From positions 62,001 to 126,000 of the forward strand of contig NZ_AEVT01000093.1 in NCBI RefSeq assembly GCF_000189275.1: 64,000 nt of DNA, in the 5' to 3' direction. The notes beneath the pieces were generated by a model that saw nothing but the letters and a program-made list of their open reading frames with translations, was not told where the DNA came from and searched no databases. The position numbers were made by a program, and so were the translations under genes. Below, piece by piece: positions 37,704 to 48,700 of this stretch. Numbering within the stretch: position 1 is the stretch's first letter; every line of letters begins with the position of its first letter. The stretch is from Vibrio sinaloensis DSM 21326 (GTDB lineage Bacteria > Pseudomonadota > Gammaproteobacteria > Enterobacterales > Vibrionaceae).

Positions 37704-38137
37704 TGAGAAGCAGAAAGCGTCAGCAAGGACTGGCCGCGGTCGAGTTGGTCATTGGGCTTCCCGTGATTATGTTGTTGCTTTTGTCTGTTACTGAGATCGC
37801 AAGAATGTTTGTCGATATGAATACGCTCACCAAGGCGGTGAGAGTGGGGGCACGCTATGCAATGACCCAGTCAGATGCAGCGGGCTGTGGACCAATAATG
37901 TTAGCGCAAAATGACGTCAAACAGCTGGTTGTTTATGGCACCCTGAATTCAGGCACAGAGCCTTTGCTCAGTTCATTAAGCACATCTGATATTAGCGTTG
38001 CATGTGAGAATAACCTCTTTGTAACGGTTTCTGCGAGCATTACTTTTAGCCCCGCGATAGGGGATAAGTTACCGGGCACTGAGTTGTCTTTAGCGGTCCC
38101 TTTAAATGCATCTAGCGTGATGAGGATCAATCAATGA
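37703..38137 (+). CDS. TadE-family minor pseudopilin
   Basis: A 144-aa TadE-like protein with a short basic N-terminus, then QQGLAAVELVIGLPVIMLLL. The Glu five residues into the hydrophobic helix after Gly is the pseudopilin hallmark (G-x4-E region, prepilin peptidase substrate). TAATG overlap with the previous gene implies coupled translation. Confidence 0.88.
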   Translation: MRSRKRQQGLAAVELVIGLPVIMLLLLSVTEIARMFVDMNTLTKAVRVGARYAMTQSDAAGCGPIMLAQNDVKQLVVYGTLNSGTEPLLSSLSTSDISVACENNLFVTVSASITFSPAIGDKLPGTELSLAVPLNASSVMRINQ

Positions 38138-38586
38138 AAAAGCGTTCCGGTATGGCGATCATTGAGTTCACCTTGATGTCATCTTTTTTGATGGTTCTGT
38201 TGATGTCTGTGTTGTCTGTGGGCTATTTGATCTTCTCTATGCAAGCCGTCAGTGAATCAGTGCGTGTTGCCGCGAGGCTCGCAGCGGTGTGCCAAATTGG
38301 CGATGATGGCGTGGCGACCTACGTGGCGAACAATAGTTATGCCGCATCATTGTTGGCAAAGAATATTGAAATCGAGTATTTAGATGCTGACAGCAATGTG
38401 CTCGCTACCCCTGATTCTGCAGAGGTATGGTTTGTCAGGGCACGAGCAAAAGACCTCAATTATCAACTCATGGCCATTCTATCTTTCCTTGGTGAAAATG
38501 GCGTGATGGACTTGTCGGGGTTTGAAATGACTATTCCAAGCGAGAGCCTAGGTCTCGTTCCTGAAGGCACCAATACCGATTGCTAG
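38134..38586 (+). CDS. TadE/TadF-family minor pseudopilin
   Basis: A 150-aa TadE-like pseudopilin beginning MKKRSGMAIIEFTLMSSFLM, with Gly-Met-Ala-Ile-Ile-Glu as prepilin peptidase site and a following hydrophobic helix. It overlaps the preceding gene by 4 bp. With its two neighbours it makes a TadG-E-F set of minor pilin components. Confidence 0.85.
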   Translation: MKKRSGMAIIEFTLMSSFLMVLLMSVLSVGYLIFSMQAVSESVRVAARLAAVCQIGDDGVATYVANNSYAASLLAKNIEIEYLDADSNVLATPDSAEVWFVRARAKDLNYQLMAILSFLGENGVMDLSGFEMTIPSESLGLVPEGTNTDC

Positions 38587-38637
38587 AGACTTCAACTAAG
38601 TCATAGCCCAACAGGGTTTGGTGGGCTAATTCGACTG

Positions 38638-39453
38638 TCAGGCTTTAGAGCGTCTTCTGAACCACCATGTGGTGGTCAACAGAGCGATAATCCACCAAGA
38701 TAAACTACCTCCGCTGTAGTTGTTGCTGTAACTGACTTTGGCGATATTCTCTTCTTTAACTCTGATCTTAAACGTCTCAAGTTCGCTAGACAGGTTTACG
38801 ACCATGTCTGAGACGGCTAGCTCGAAGCCTTGGTTAGAGTCTTCATAAAAGTTGTCCTCAACTCCCACTGCGGTCGACAGCGAGTCGACTTCGCTTACGC
38901 CAGGGGCTCTTAGCAGAAGTTGGCGGCTTTTGATATCAAACACCGCTGTATCGACAAAGGTTTGAGTATTGTTTTGATCGCCTGGGATCAGGTACAGACC
39001 AGCGATTGTCCAGTAAAGTAGTGATGCATGATTTTGTGTGTTACGAGCGATTTGATCGTATGAGACCAGCGCCATCACATCAACGTTGTAGATTCGCGAT
39101 AGCTGATCCAAGTTATCGAAGCCACCGCCGCTTTTTAAGTAATGATCAGAGATTATCTCTATTCGATTCACATAACCGAGATCTGAAAACTCGCTTTTAA
39201 CCTGAGTTAGGATGTCGTGCTTTTGCTTGGCACTGAGGTTAAGTTTTCCGTAGTTAGTATTGGGTACAAATGCGATACCAATGTTAAGTGGCAAGGTTAA
39301 ATGAGGCGTTGCGGGTGTGTGAGTTTGATACTCCGTATCGTTTGGATAGAGGAAGTCAATCAAGCTGCTGGATGCGACTTCTTCTTTTTGGTGGAAAGCA
39401 CTACAGCCGACTAGCAGGGTAGACATGAGCAAAAATGACAAAAGCTTTTTCAT
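38638..39453 (-). CDS. Rhombotarget lipoprotein with GlyGly-CTERM tail
   Basis: A 271-aa lipoprotein. It has a signal peptide with lipobox LLVGC near residue 17, a globular domain (about 50-235) and a C-terminal GlyGly-CTERM: GG at 248-249, SLSWWIIALLTTTWWF as membrane helix, then RRRSKA. Such tails are processed by rhombosortase, an intramembrane protease, and usually go with type II secretion. The whole protein fits the rhombotarget lipoprotein family. AAAGGATTCAC precedes the ATG at 39453. It is convergent with the Tad operon. Function unknown. Confidence 0.85.
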   Translation of the reverse strand: MKKLLSFLLMSTLLVGCSAFHQKEEVASSSLIDFLYPNDTEYQTHTPATPHLTLPLNIGIAFVPNTNYGKLNLSAKQKHDILTQVKSEFSDLGYVNRIEIISDHYLKSGGGFDNLDQLSRIYNVDVMALVSYDQIARNTQNHASLLYWTIAGLYLIPGDQNNTQTFVDTAVFDIKSRQLLLRAPGVSEVDSLSTAVGVEDNFYEDSNQGFELAVSDMVVNLSSELETFKIRVKEENIAKVSYSNNYSGGSLSWWIIALLTTTWWFRRRSKA

Positions 39454-39629
39454 TGTGAATCCTTTCTTGTTCGCTGACTTACGCAGTCTATGCGGTTAAA
39501 TGAATCACCAAAGCATTGATGACAGTTATCGATCTTAACGGATAAAATTTATTTTGAACAGTGTTTTTTATTTTATCGTTCGATGGTTAAACTGCATCGG
39601 ATAAGTAGGTCACTGAGTGAAAAGGGGGA

Positions 39630-39950
39630 TTACCCGTCGCAGATCGCCTGAATGGCTTCTTCAAGGGTGCGAAACTGTATTTTGGTTATACAGATCTGAG
39701 CCTTGGCAAACTCATGTTTTTGAATCAGATCCGTCACTTGCACAAGGTTGAGCGTGCTAGAAGAGGCAGAAAGTACCGTAACAGAGTGATTGCTTGAGCA
39801 CAGCGGGTAAGTGGCGCCCATAGAGTCAATCAAGTAATCGCCTTGACCGACAATCAACGCTGCGCATTCTTGCTCAAAATGTTGCTCGGTTTTGAGCGCT
39901 ATCAGCTCATCATCACCTTCGAGCTTTAGCAGACACGGCCATTGAATCAT
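39630..39950 (-). CDS. DUF4144 family protein
   Basis: A 106-aa soluble protein beginning MIQWPCLLKLEGDDELIALK, matching the DUF4144 family known mostly from vibrios. The start ATG at 39950 follows AAGGTTTGCAC; a TTG two codons upstream is unlikely. No catalytic motif seen. Function unknown. Confidence 0.8.
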   Translation of the reverse strand: MIQWPCLLKLEGDDELIALKTEQHFEQECAALIVGQGDYLIDSMGATYPLCSSNHSVTVLSASSSTLNLVQVTDLIQKHEFAKAQICITKIQFRTLEEAIQAICDG

Positions 39951-40050
39951 GTGCAAACCTTATTTAGACAATACGCTCGTGCATACTAGCACTTTTAGAT
40001 AAAGTGATAAGAGGCCATACCTAACCCATACTGTTAGGTATGAGAGTCGA

Positions 40051-40356
40051 TCAGTTTAACACTGGTCGGAAAAAGCTACGCTCGTAGCTGACAATACAAT
40101 CCACTTCTTCGGCAAACTGTACCGCCTTGATGCATTCAGGATCTTCAAAAGATTTAAGTCGGTATTCTTCATAAGCGGTTAAACTTTCAAAGCTAAATAG
40201 CGCCAGAGCAATATTATTGGCACCTTCAGATGGAAGGTAATAGCCATTGTGCTGTCCGCCGAATTTCTCTACCAATGGGATCCACATACGCGCGTACTGC
40301 TCAAACTGCTTTACTTTTTTTGGATCTATCACGTATTTCACATAACAAGTGATCAT
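40051..40356 (-). CDS. NIPSNAP-family small protein
   Basis: A 101-aa ferredoxin-like (dimeric alpha-beta barrel) protein of the NIPSNAP family: MITCYVKYVIDPKKVKQFEQ, KFGGQHNGYYLPSEG and SYERSFFRPVL. GGGAGAGTAGCC precedes the ATG. Substrate or role unknown. It is a single gene. Confidence 0.88.
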   Translation of the reverse strand: MITCYVKYVIDPKKVKQFEQYARMWIPLVEKFGGQHNGYYLPSEGANNIALALFSFESLTAYEEYRLKSFEDPECIKAVQFAEEVDCIVSYERSFFRPVLN

Positions 40357-40498
40357 TGGCTACTCTCCCTATATTGATACCAAATGGTCGAACCTATCAT
40401 GCGGAATGTTTGTTCAATAATCAAATGATGATCAATGACTTATTAGAGTCAGTTTCTTTAATGGGAAAGCGCACTGTTGCTTTTTGCTAGATGAGTCC

Positions 40499-41233
40499 TT
40501 AGTTCGCTTTTTTGGCAATGATCAAACCAGAGTTTTGTTGCTTCGCTTCAGTGGGTATTGCACTAAATTGACCCAGTGAGCGCAAACTATGGGGCGGAAC
40601 ATGTAAGATGACCTCAAAGCCCGCGTTGAGCAACATGTCATGCCAAGTACTGCGATTGTGAAAACACACCGCGGAGCGAGCGTTACTGGTAATCAAGCGA
40701 CGAATGGATGGATCTAAATTGCTCGACGCAACGTCACTGCCTAGCCATTCATTGGTCAGGTTATTCACCAAAATGCCTTCGTGGAAATTTTCAAACATGA
40801 CCACTAAGCCGTTATCCGCGAGTTGGTCATAAGCCGTTCGCAACGCTTGCTGCTGTAGGAGAATGGTTTCGTAGTAGGTATTTGCGACAAAATGGTGTAG
40901 TACCCAGTTGAACTGAATGATGTCATAGTGCTGGTCGAAAGTGTGCTCCTCAAACAATGAACAGTGCAAGTGCTTCCGGTTATTAGGGCGATTGAGCTCA
41001 AGGACACCTTTGTCAGGTTCGATGAGAGTAACGTCGGCGCTGGGATACTTGGTCAACACTTTGTCAGCATATAAGCCTCTGCCTCCTCCAACTTCAAGCA
41101 GGTGAAAAGGCTTAGCCGTAGGGAAGAGCATATCGAGCTGCTTAGCTAGCTGGTTAAAGGTCTCGCCGTCAATATACTCGATGTCGCTTGACGAAGAGAT
41201 CTCCGTCTTTGTTGAGTGAATAGTAGCATCCAT
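40499..41233 (-). CDS. Class I SAM-dependent methyltransferase
   Basis: A 244-aa methyltransferase. Motif I is LLEVGGGRGLYADKVL (about residue 45), then VTLIEPDKG, and IIQFNWVLHHFV as the motif II/III region. The start ATG at 41233 follows AGGAGAAGCGCT; an ATG eight codons upstream lacks this. Acceptor unknown. The neighbours give no pathway hint. Confidence 0.85.
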   Translation of the reverse strand: MDATIHSTKTEISSSSDIEYIDGETFNQLAKQLDMLFPTAKPFHLLEVGGGRGLYADKVLTKYPSADVTLIEPDKGVLELNRPNNRKHLHCSLFEEHTFDQHYDIIQFNWVLHHFVANTYYETILLQQQALRTAYDQLADNGLVVMFENFHEGILVNNLTNEWLGSDVASSNLDPSIRRLITSNARSAVCFHNRSTWHDMLLNAGFEVILHVPPHSLRSLGQFSAIPTEAKQQNSGLIIAKKAN

Positions 41234-41387
41234 AGCGCTTCTCCTGAGTTGAAACATTAGCTACTACATAATTTGTGCCAGTTCTTAACTGACTGATTGT
41301 TAAGCTTTTAACTTGAAATGGCTAATTGCTATTTGTTGCATTTTCAAAACGAAAAGCAAAATGAGATTGTGTAAGAGAGGGCAAAAG

Positions 41388-41420
41388 ACCAAGGCGGCAG
41401 GATAGCTCGCCTTGGTTTTT
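41388..41420. terminator. Terminator downstream of the semialdehyde dehydrogenase gene
   Basis: ACCAAGGCG/CGCCTTGGT stem with an 11-nt loop. T-runs occur on both strands, so it can end the minus-strand hydroxyproline transcript. Confidence 0.75.
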
Positions 41421-41424
41421 ACGG

Positions 41425-43957
<2,533 letters not shown>

Positions 43958-44017
43958 TTTTCGCTCCTTGAATAGGAAATTGGTTGAACTGTGTGAGTTG
44001 GATGTTATCGTGTTGTT

Positions 44018-44034
44018 AAGTATATTTTATACAA
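44018..44034. promoter_or_regulatory. Operator palindrome 1 of the hydroxyproline cluster
   Basis: AAGTATATTTTATACAA, a near-perfect palindrome with 7-bp arms. It sits between the divergent epimerase and dehydrogenase genes and overlaps AT-rich -10-like sequence. It is the exact reverse complement of operator 2. Confidence 0.75.
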
Positions 44035-44069
44035 TTTTGTTTTGGAAACGTGATAAGGAGCAGAAATAA

Positions 44070-45335
44070 ATGGTCAAACATCAACCTAACAGTGGCCAAA
44101 AAATCGCAGTGATTGGTGGTGGGATTATTGGTTTGTCTATCGCCCTAAAGCTGCAATTAAGTGGTGAGCACGTGACCGTCATTGACAAGAAAGGGGCCGG
44201 AGAAGGGTGTTCGAAAGGGAATGCCGGACACTTTGCCACGGAACAAGTGTTTCCACTCGCCACACCGGGTTTGCTGCCGCAATTGCCAAAGATGATGTTA
44301 TCGCCGTCTAGTCCTGTTTCCATTCGTTTTCAAGACATCCATAAGACCTTTTTTTGGATGTTCCGCTTCTTAGCCAAAGCGCGTCCATCGGCGACGCAAC
44401 ATGCGACGCGTGCGCTGACCGATTTAAACCAACAAGCTATGTCGAGTTGGTATCAGCTACTTGATTCGGTAGGGCTATCCCATTTGATTGTTATGGACGG
44501 CTCCTTGTTGACCTTTGAGAGTGATCGCTTATTCAAAGCTTATGGAGAAACGTTACTGGCGCTGGAGAGCCAAGGGGTACGTTACGAAATATGGGGGCAA
44601 AAGGTCATTCGTGAACGAGTACCGAATTTAGCGGAATCGGTAAAACATGGCGTATTCTTTCCTGAAACAGGTCATAGCCTAAACCCTTACCGGATGTGTC
44701 TTGAGCTTAAATCAGAGTTCGAAAGATTAGGCGGTAACTGGTGTGAAGAAGAGATTGAAAATATCGATGCCAGTTATCGCTCGGTTCGATTATCGACGCT
44801 TAAATCCACGTTCGATTTTGACTCTGTCGTGGTCGCGACCGGCGCTGAATCTGCCACTCTCGTTAAAAAGCTAACGGGAGTTAAAGTGCCCCTTCAGGCT
44901 GAGCGTGGTTATCATCTTATGGTCCCTGACCTTGCCAATAAACTGCCTTTTCCTATCAGTTCCGCTGATCGAAAATTCATCATGACGCCAATGAGCCATG
45001 GCCTTAGATTAGCCGGTACGGTGGAATATGCCGGGTTAGACTCTCCGGCTAACATGAAGCGAGCAGAGATGCTGAAATCGCTCGCGAAAGGCTTACTCAA
45101 TGAGCAGTGTGATGTGGAAAAAAGTGGTGAGAGATGGATGGGGAATCGCCCTTCACTGCCCGATTCACTGCCCGTGATCGACCGTTTGTCGGAGGGGAAA
45201 GTACTGCTCGCGTTTGGCCATCAACATCTTGGTCTCACGCAGGCCGCTGTGACTGCGGATCTGATTTATCAACTGCACACTAAACAAAAAACCTCGCTCG
45301 ATGTTGCGCCATTTTCACTGAGTCGATTTGGTTAA
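44070..45335 (+). CDS. D-amino acid dehydrogenase family FAD enzyme (probable D-hydroxyproline dehydrogenase)
   Basis: A 421-aa DAO/DadA-type flavoprotein. The FAD-binding motif VIGGGIIGLSIALKL is at residues 13-27, with VTVIDKKGAGEGCSKGNAG after it; the C-terminal FGHQHLGLTQAAVTADL closes the FAD site. In hydroxyproline clusters this enzyme oxidises cis-4-hydroxy-D-proline to the 1-pyrroline carboxylate. AAGGAGCAGAAATAA precedes the ATG. The name follows from context; D-proline or other D-amino acids may also be substrates. Confidence 0.88.
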   Translation: MVKHQPNSGQKIAVIGGGIIGLSIALKLQLSGEHVTVIDKKGAGEGCSKGNAGHFATEQVFPLATPGLLPQLPKMMLSPSSPVSIRFQDIHKTFFWMFRFLAKARPSATQHATRALTDLNQQAMSSWYQLLDSVGLSHLIVMDGSLLTFESDRLFKAYGETLLALESQGVRYEIWGQKVIRERVPNLAESVKHGVFFPETGHSLNPYRMCLELKSEFERLGGNWCEEEIENIDASYRSVRLSTLKSTFDFDSVVVATGAESATLVKKLTGVKVPLQAERGYHLMVPDLANKLPFPISSADRKFIMTPMSHGLRLAGTVEYAGLDSPANMKRAEMLKSLAKGLLNEQCDVEKSGERWMGNRPSLPDSLPVIDRLSEGKVLLAFGHQHLGLTQAAVTADLIYQLHTKQKTSLDVAPFSLSRFG

Positions 45336-45354
45336 AAAATTTTAAAATTAAATA

Positions 45355-45371
45355 TTGTATAAAATATACTT
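45355..45371. promoter_or_regulatory. Operator palindrome 2 of the hydroxyproline cluster
   Basis: TTGTATAAAATATACTT, the exact reverse complement of the copy at 44018-44034. It lies 20 bp after the dehydrogenase stop and 112 bp before the binding-protein gene, so it should control a promoter there. Confidence 0.75.
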
Positions 45372-45482
45372 GTCGATTATGTTAATAAAAAGTTAATCAA
45401 GGATTGATGCCTAACAGCAGTAATCAGGCGTCCAAAAAATTCAGGGACAACCCTGATGAGATAACCAAAAAGGAGCACACAC

Positions 45483-46562
45483 ATGTCAAGAAAGACATTC
45501 ACACCATTGGCACTTTTGATTTCTGGAATGCTGTTAGGGACATCAGGCGCTGTAAATGCTGAAGACAAGTTAACCGTGGTTTCATGGGGAGGAGCGTTTA
45601 CCCATAGCCAAGTTGAGGCTTACCACAAACCATTCATTGCCGAAACGGGTGTTGAATTGGTATCTGAAGACTTCAGCGGCGGTCTTGCAGAGATTAAAGC
45701 TCAAGTAGAAGCAAACAAAGTGCGCTGGGATCTGGTGTCACTTGATAAGCCAGACATCGTTCGAGGTTGTGCAGAAGGCCTGCTGGAGCCTGTTGATCCG
45801 AGCATTCTGCCTGCAGGCAGTGATGGAACGCCAGCCACTGAAGATTTTATACCAGGTGCGATCCATGAGTGTGCGGTGAACACCATTGTGGTCTCAACAG
45901 TACTGACCATTAACGAAGAGGCGTTCAAAGGTAAACCTGTACCAACCAAGCTCACAGACTTGTTCGACCTCAATCAGTATCCGGGTCGCCGAGCGTTGCA
46001 AAAGATGCCTCAAGGTAACTTGGAATGGGCATTGATCGCCGACGGCGTGTCACCGGATAAGGTGTATGAAACTCTGGAAACGACAGAAGGCCGGGCGCGT
46101 GCATTTGCCAAGCTAGACACCATTAAACCTCAGGTCGTGTGGTGGACAACCGGTGCTCAGCCACCACAAATGTTAGCAGACAAAGAAGTCGTGATGGCGT
46201 CAGCATTTAATGGCCGTATCCACAGTGCAACAGAAGAAGAAGGCCAACCCTTTAAAATCATCTGGGATCACCAGTTGGGCTATATGAACGGCTGGGCGAT
46301 TCCGAAAGGTAGCCCTAATACCAAGCTTGCGCTTGAGTTCATTAAGTTCTCCTCCGGTACTAAGCCACTTGCCGATCAAGCTAAGTACGTGGCTTACGGA
46401 CCAACGCGAAAATCTTCTTCGGCGCAAATTAGCGATAAGATTCTGGCCAGCCTACCAACGGCACCCAACAACTTTAAGACGGCTTTCCTGATTGATGATG
46501 AATGGTGGTCTGACTACGCCGATGAGCTTAACGAAGAGTTTAATACTTGGTTGTTGAATTAA
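45483..46562 (+). CDS. ABC transporter periplasmic binding protein (PotD-like), probable hydroxyproline uptake
   Basis: A 359-aa binding protein with signal peptide (cleavage at VNA-E near residue 26) and a polyamine-type start LTVVSWGGAFTHSQ. A pair of Cys (RGCAEG and HECAVN) is visible. Family members bind polyamines or other small amines. The placement among hydroxyproline genes, with its own operator copy, suggests hydroxyproline as ligand; this is inference. A stable hairpin follows its stop. Confidence 0.87.
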   Translation: MSRKTFTPLALLISGMLLGTSGAVNAEDKLTVVSWGGAFTHSQVEAYHKPFIAETGVELVSEDFSGGLAEIKAQVEANKVRWDLVSLDKPDIVRGCAEGLLEPVDPSILPAGSDGTPATEDFIPGAIHECAVNTIVVSTVLTINEEAFKGKPVPTKLTDLFDLNQYPGRRALQKMPQGNLEWALIADGVSPDKVYETLETTEGRARAFAKLDTIKPQVVWWTTGAQPPQMLADKEVVMASAFNGRIHSATEEEGQPFKIIWDHQLGYMNGWAIPKGSPNTKLALEFIKFSSGTKPLADQAKYVAYGPTRKSSSAQISDKILASLPTAPNNFKTAFLIDDEWWSDYADELNEEFNTWLLN

Positions 46563-46572
46563 CCCAATTGAC

Positions 46573-46592
46573 AGAGGCGGCTTGCCGCCTCT
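46573..46592 (+). repeat. Hairpin after the binding-protein gene
   Basis: AGAGGCGG/CCGCCTCT with a CTTG tetraloop and no T-run. It probably protects the upstream message and favours excess binding protein, a common feature in ABC operons. Confidence 0.65.
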
Positions 46593-46607
46593 TACAAGGA
46601 AACCGAA

Positions 46608-47573
46608 ATGATTAACCTTGCTGCAGAGCAAATCGTAGAGTGCCTTTCGATGAAAGGTTTGATCGAATCAATGCGCGAAACCTATCAACAACAAGCGACG
46701 ATACCTCAACGTCGAGTCATGCCTCTTGAGGAGGGAAACTATGATGCCTTTGCGTTGCTGCCGGCATGGAATGACTCGCTGATTACCGTCAAAGCGTTCA
46801 CCTATTTTCCGCAAAATTATTTAGAAGGTCGAGACAGCCTAGCGTCTAAGATCCTAGCGTTTGATAGAGCGAACGGTACACCACTGGCGCTACTTGATGG
46901 CAAAGTGCTTACTTTCTGGCGAACAGCAGCGGCCTCTGCGTTGGCGGCTGATTACTTAGCCAATAAAAATGCGTCTACCTTGCTGATATGTGGGACGGGA
47001 AACCTGGCACCTTACATAGCATGGGCATACGCTGCCGTTAGGCCATTGGAAAAAGTACGCGTTTGGGGGCGCGATGTAAGCAAAGCGCGTGCAACGGTGG
47101 ATGCGATAATCTCGGGTCGTGAATTCCAATCTCTACCTGAGTCGGAGCGCTATCAAGTAGAGGTAGTAGAGAGTGTGGATGACACCCTACCGCATGTGGA
47201 TATGGTCAGTTGTGTTACGGGTGCAAGTGAGCCGCTATTTGATGGTGGGTGCCTAAATCCGGGCACACATGTTGATCTGATTGGTAATCATGACCAAGAC
47301 AAAAGAGAGTGTGACTCTGCCTCTGTGTTACGTTCTTCGGTATTTGTCGATAGTCGCATTAATGTGTTGGCTGAAGCCGGTGATCTGTTGATACCGATTG
47401 CCAACGGTGAGTTCAGCCCGCAACAGATCCAAGCTGAACTTCCAGAGCTTTGCGCCAGTCAACACCAAGGTCGAAACTCAGAGCAACAAATCACCTTATA
47501 CAAGTCAGTGGGCAGCGCGCTTGCAGATTTAGCTGCCGTGAGGTTCGTCCTCGATCAGCAGCAAACACAATAA
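46608..47573 (+). CDS. Ornithine cyclodeaminase / mu-crystallin family protein
   Basis: A 321-aa NAD(P)-dependent family protein. It has the Rossmann motif LLICGTGNLAPYIAWAYA (about residue 124) and the N-terminal substrate region VKAFTYFPQN. Members include ornithine cyclodeaminase, L-alanine dehydrogenase and 1-pyrroline-2-carboxylate reductase. In this cluster a pyrroline-carboxylate (imine) reductase, as used for trans-3-hydroxyproline or proline salvage, is the best guess. AAGGAAACCGAA precedes the ATG. Confidence 0.85.
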   Translation: MINLAAEQIVECLSMKGLIESMRETYQQQATIPQRRVMPLEEGNYDAFALLPAWNDSLITVKAFTYFPQNYLEGRDSLASKILAFDRANGTPLALLDGKVLTFWRTAAASALAADYLANKNASTLLICGTGNLAPYIAWAYAAVRPLEKVRVWGRDVSKARATVDAIISGREFQSLPESERYQVEVVESVDDTLPHVDMVSCVTGASEPLFDGGCLNPGTHVDLIGNHDQDKRECDSASVLRSSVFVDSRINVLAEAGDLLIPIANGEFSPQQIQAELPELCASQHQGRNSEQQITLYKSVGSALADLAAVRFVLDQQQTQ

Positions 47574-47622
47574 GTTATGGGATAGTCCCAAAGTCGGATC
47601 GTCGTTATGACGTCTATTAAAA

Positions 47623-47639
47623 TTGCATACAATATACAA
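47623..47639. promoter_or_regulatory. Operator palindrome 3 of the hydroxyproline cluster
   Basis: TTGCATACAATATACAA shares 13 of the first 15 positions with operator 2 and is itself a 7-bp-armed palindrome. It ends 14 bp before the deaminase start codon, next to the ribosome site, a position that suits a repressor. Confidence 0.72.
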
Positions 47640-47653
47640 ATGGAAGGTAAAGA

Positions 47654-48568
47654 ATGAAAGTAGATTGGAAAGGTGTGTACCCAGCGGTCAGTACTCAATT
47701 TCGCGCGGATCAAACGATCGATTTGGATGCGACCCAAACGGTAATCGATAATCAAATTAATGATGGGGTGAACGGCATCATCTGTTTGGGGACGGTTGGC
47801 GAGAACTGCGCACTTTACCCAGATGAAAAGCGTCAAGTGCTTGCGGCGGCTCAGGAAGTGGTTGCAGGACGTGTGCCTCTGATTGCAGGTACGGCGGAGT
47901 CCATCACCTCTGCGTCTATCCAATATATGCAGGATGCGCACAAGATTGGCATCGATGGTTGTATGGTAATGCCTGCTATGGTGTACCGCACTTCTGACAG
48001 TGAAACGGTTGATTACTACAAAACCTTGGCTGAGGCGACACCTGAGATGCCAATTATGATTTACAACAACCCAGTCTCTTACGGCGTGGATGTTAACTTA
48101 GACCTGATGGCTGAGCTGGCGGAGTGTCCAAGCATTGTGGCGGTGAAAGAATCAACCACAGATACCCGTCGTATCACTGAGCTGTACAACCGATTCGATG
48201 ATCGTTTCACCGTGTTTAGTGGTGTAGATGATATCGCTCTGGAATCTTTGATGCTTGGTGCAACTGGCTGGATCTCAGGCCTGACGAATGCGTTCCCAGC
48301 AGAGTCCGTTGCGATTTATAAGCTGGCAAGCCAAGGCCGTTATGCCGAAGCGCTAGAAATTTACCGCTGGTTCTTGCCATTACTTCGCCTCGACACGATT
48401 CCGACTTTGGTGCAGTGCATCAAGCTTGCTGAGCAGGTGTGTGGTCGAGGAAGTGAGCAAGTGCGTGCACCGCGTCAAAACCTTAAGGGAGAGGAGCGTG
48501 CGCGTGTAATTGCTATGGTTGAACATGCCATCGCCACTCGTCCAGATTTAGCAAAATACAACTTATAA
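47654..48568 (+). CDS. DapA-family 1-pyrroline-4-hydroxy-2-carboxylate deaminase (probable)
   Basis: A 304-aa DHDPS/NAL-fold lyase. The Schiff-base lysine is K165 in VAVKEST and the catalytic Tyr is Y137 in IMIYNNPVSYG; GTVGENCAL replaces the GTTGE loop. In hydroxyproline clusters this member deaminates and dehydrates the pyrroline acid to alpha-ketoglutarate semialdehyde, the substrate of the dehydrogenase at the other end of the cluster. GGAAGGTAAAGA precedes the ATG. The substrate is inferred from context. Confidence 0.9.
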   Translation: MKVDWKGVYPAVSTQFRADQTIDLDATQTVIDNQINDGVNGIICLGTVGENCALYPDEKRQVLAAAQEVVAGRVPLIAGTAESITSASIQYMQDAHKIGIDGCMVMPAMVYRTSDSETVDYYKTLAEATPEMPIMIYNNPVSYGVDVNLDLMAELAECPSIVAVKESTTDTRRITELYNRFDDRFTVFSGVDDIALESLMLGATGWISGLTNAFPAESVAIYKLASQGRYAEALEIYRWFLPLLRLDTIPTLVQCIKLAEQVCGRGSEQVRAPRQNLKGEERARVIAMVEHAIATRPDLAKYNL

Positions 48569-48592
48569 CAGCTTGAGCACAGAACTTAAGTA

Positions 48593-48625
48593 AGGGCAGG
48601 GGAAACTCTGCCTTCAATCCTTTTA
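48593..48625 (+). terminator. Possible weak terminator before the ATPase gene
   Basis: GGCAG/CTGCC stem with an 8-nt loop and an imperfect T-stretch. It is in the 132-bp gap between the deaminase and ATPase genes. No fourth operator palindrome was seen in this gap. Confidence 0.4.
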
Positions 48626-48700
48626 TGTAAACGGCTTATTAAGGCGTTAAGCTCTTTACCTAGCTGGATTGTTTGACCAATTTGTCGAAAGGGATAATCA

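Noticed and set aside
36447..38586. Full Tad/Flp pilus locus
   Set aside because: Only TadE/F/G-type components are present; no ATPase, secretin or Flp gene is in the window.
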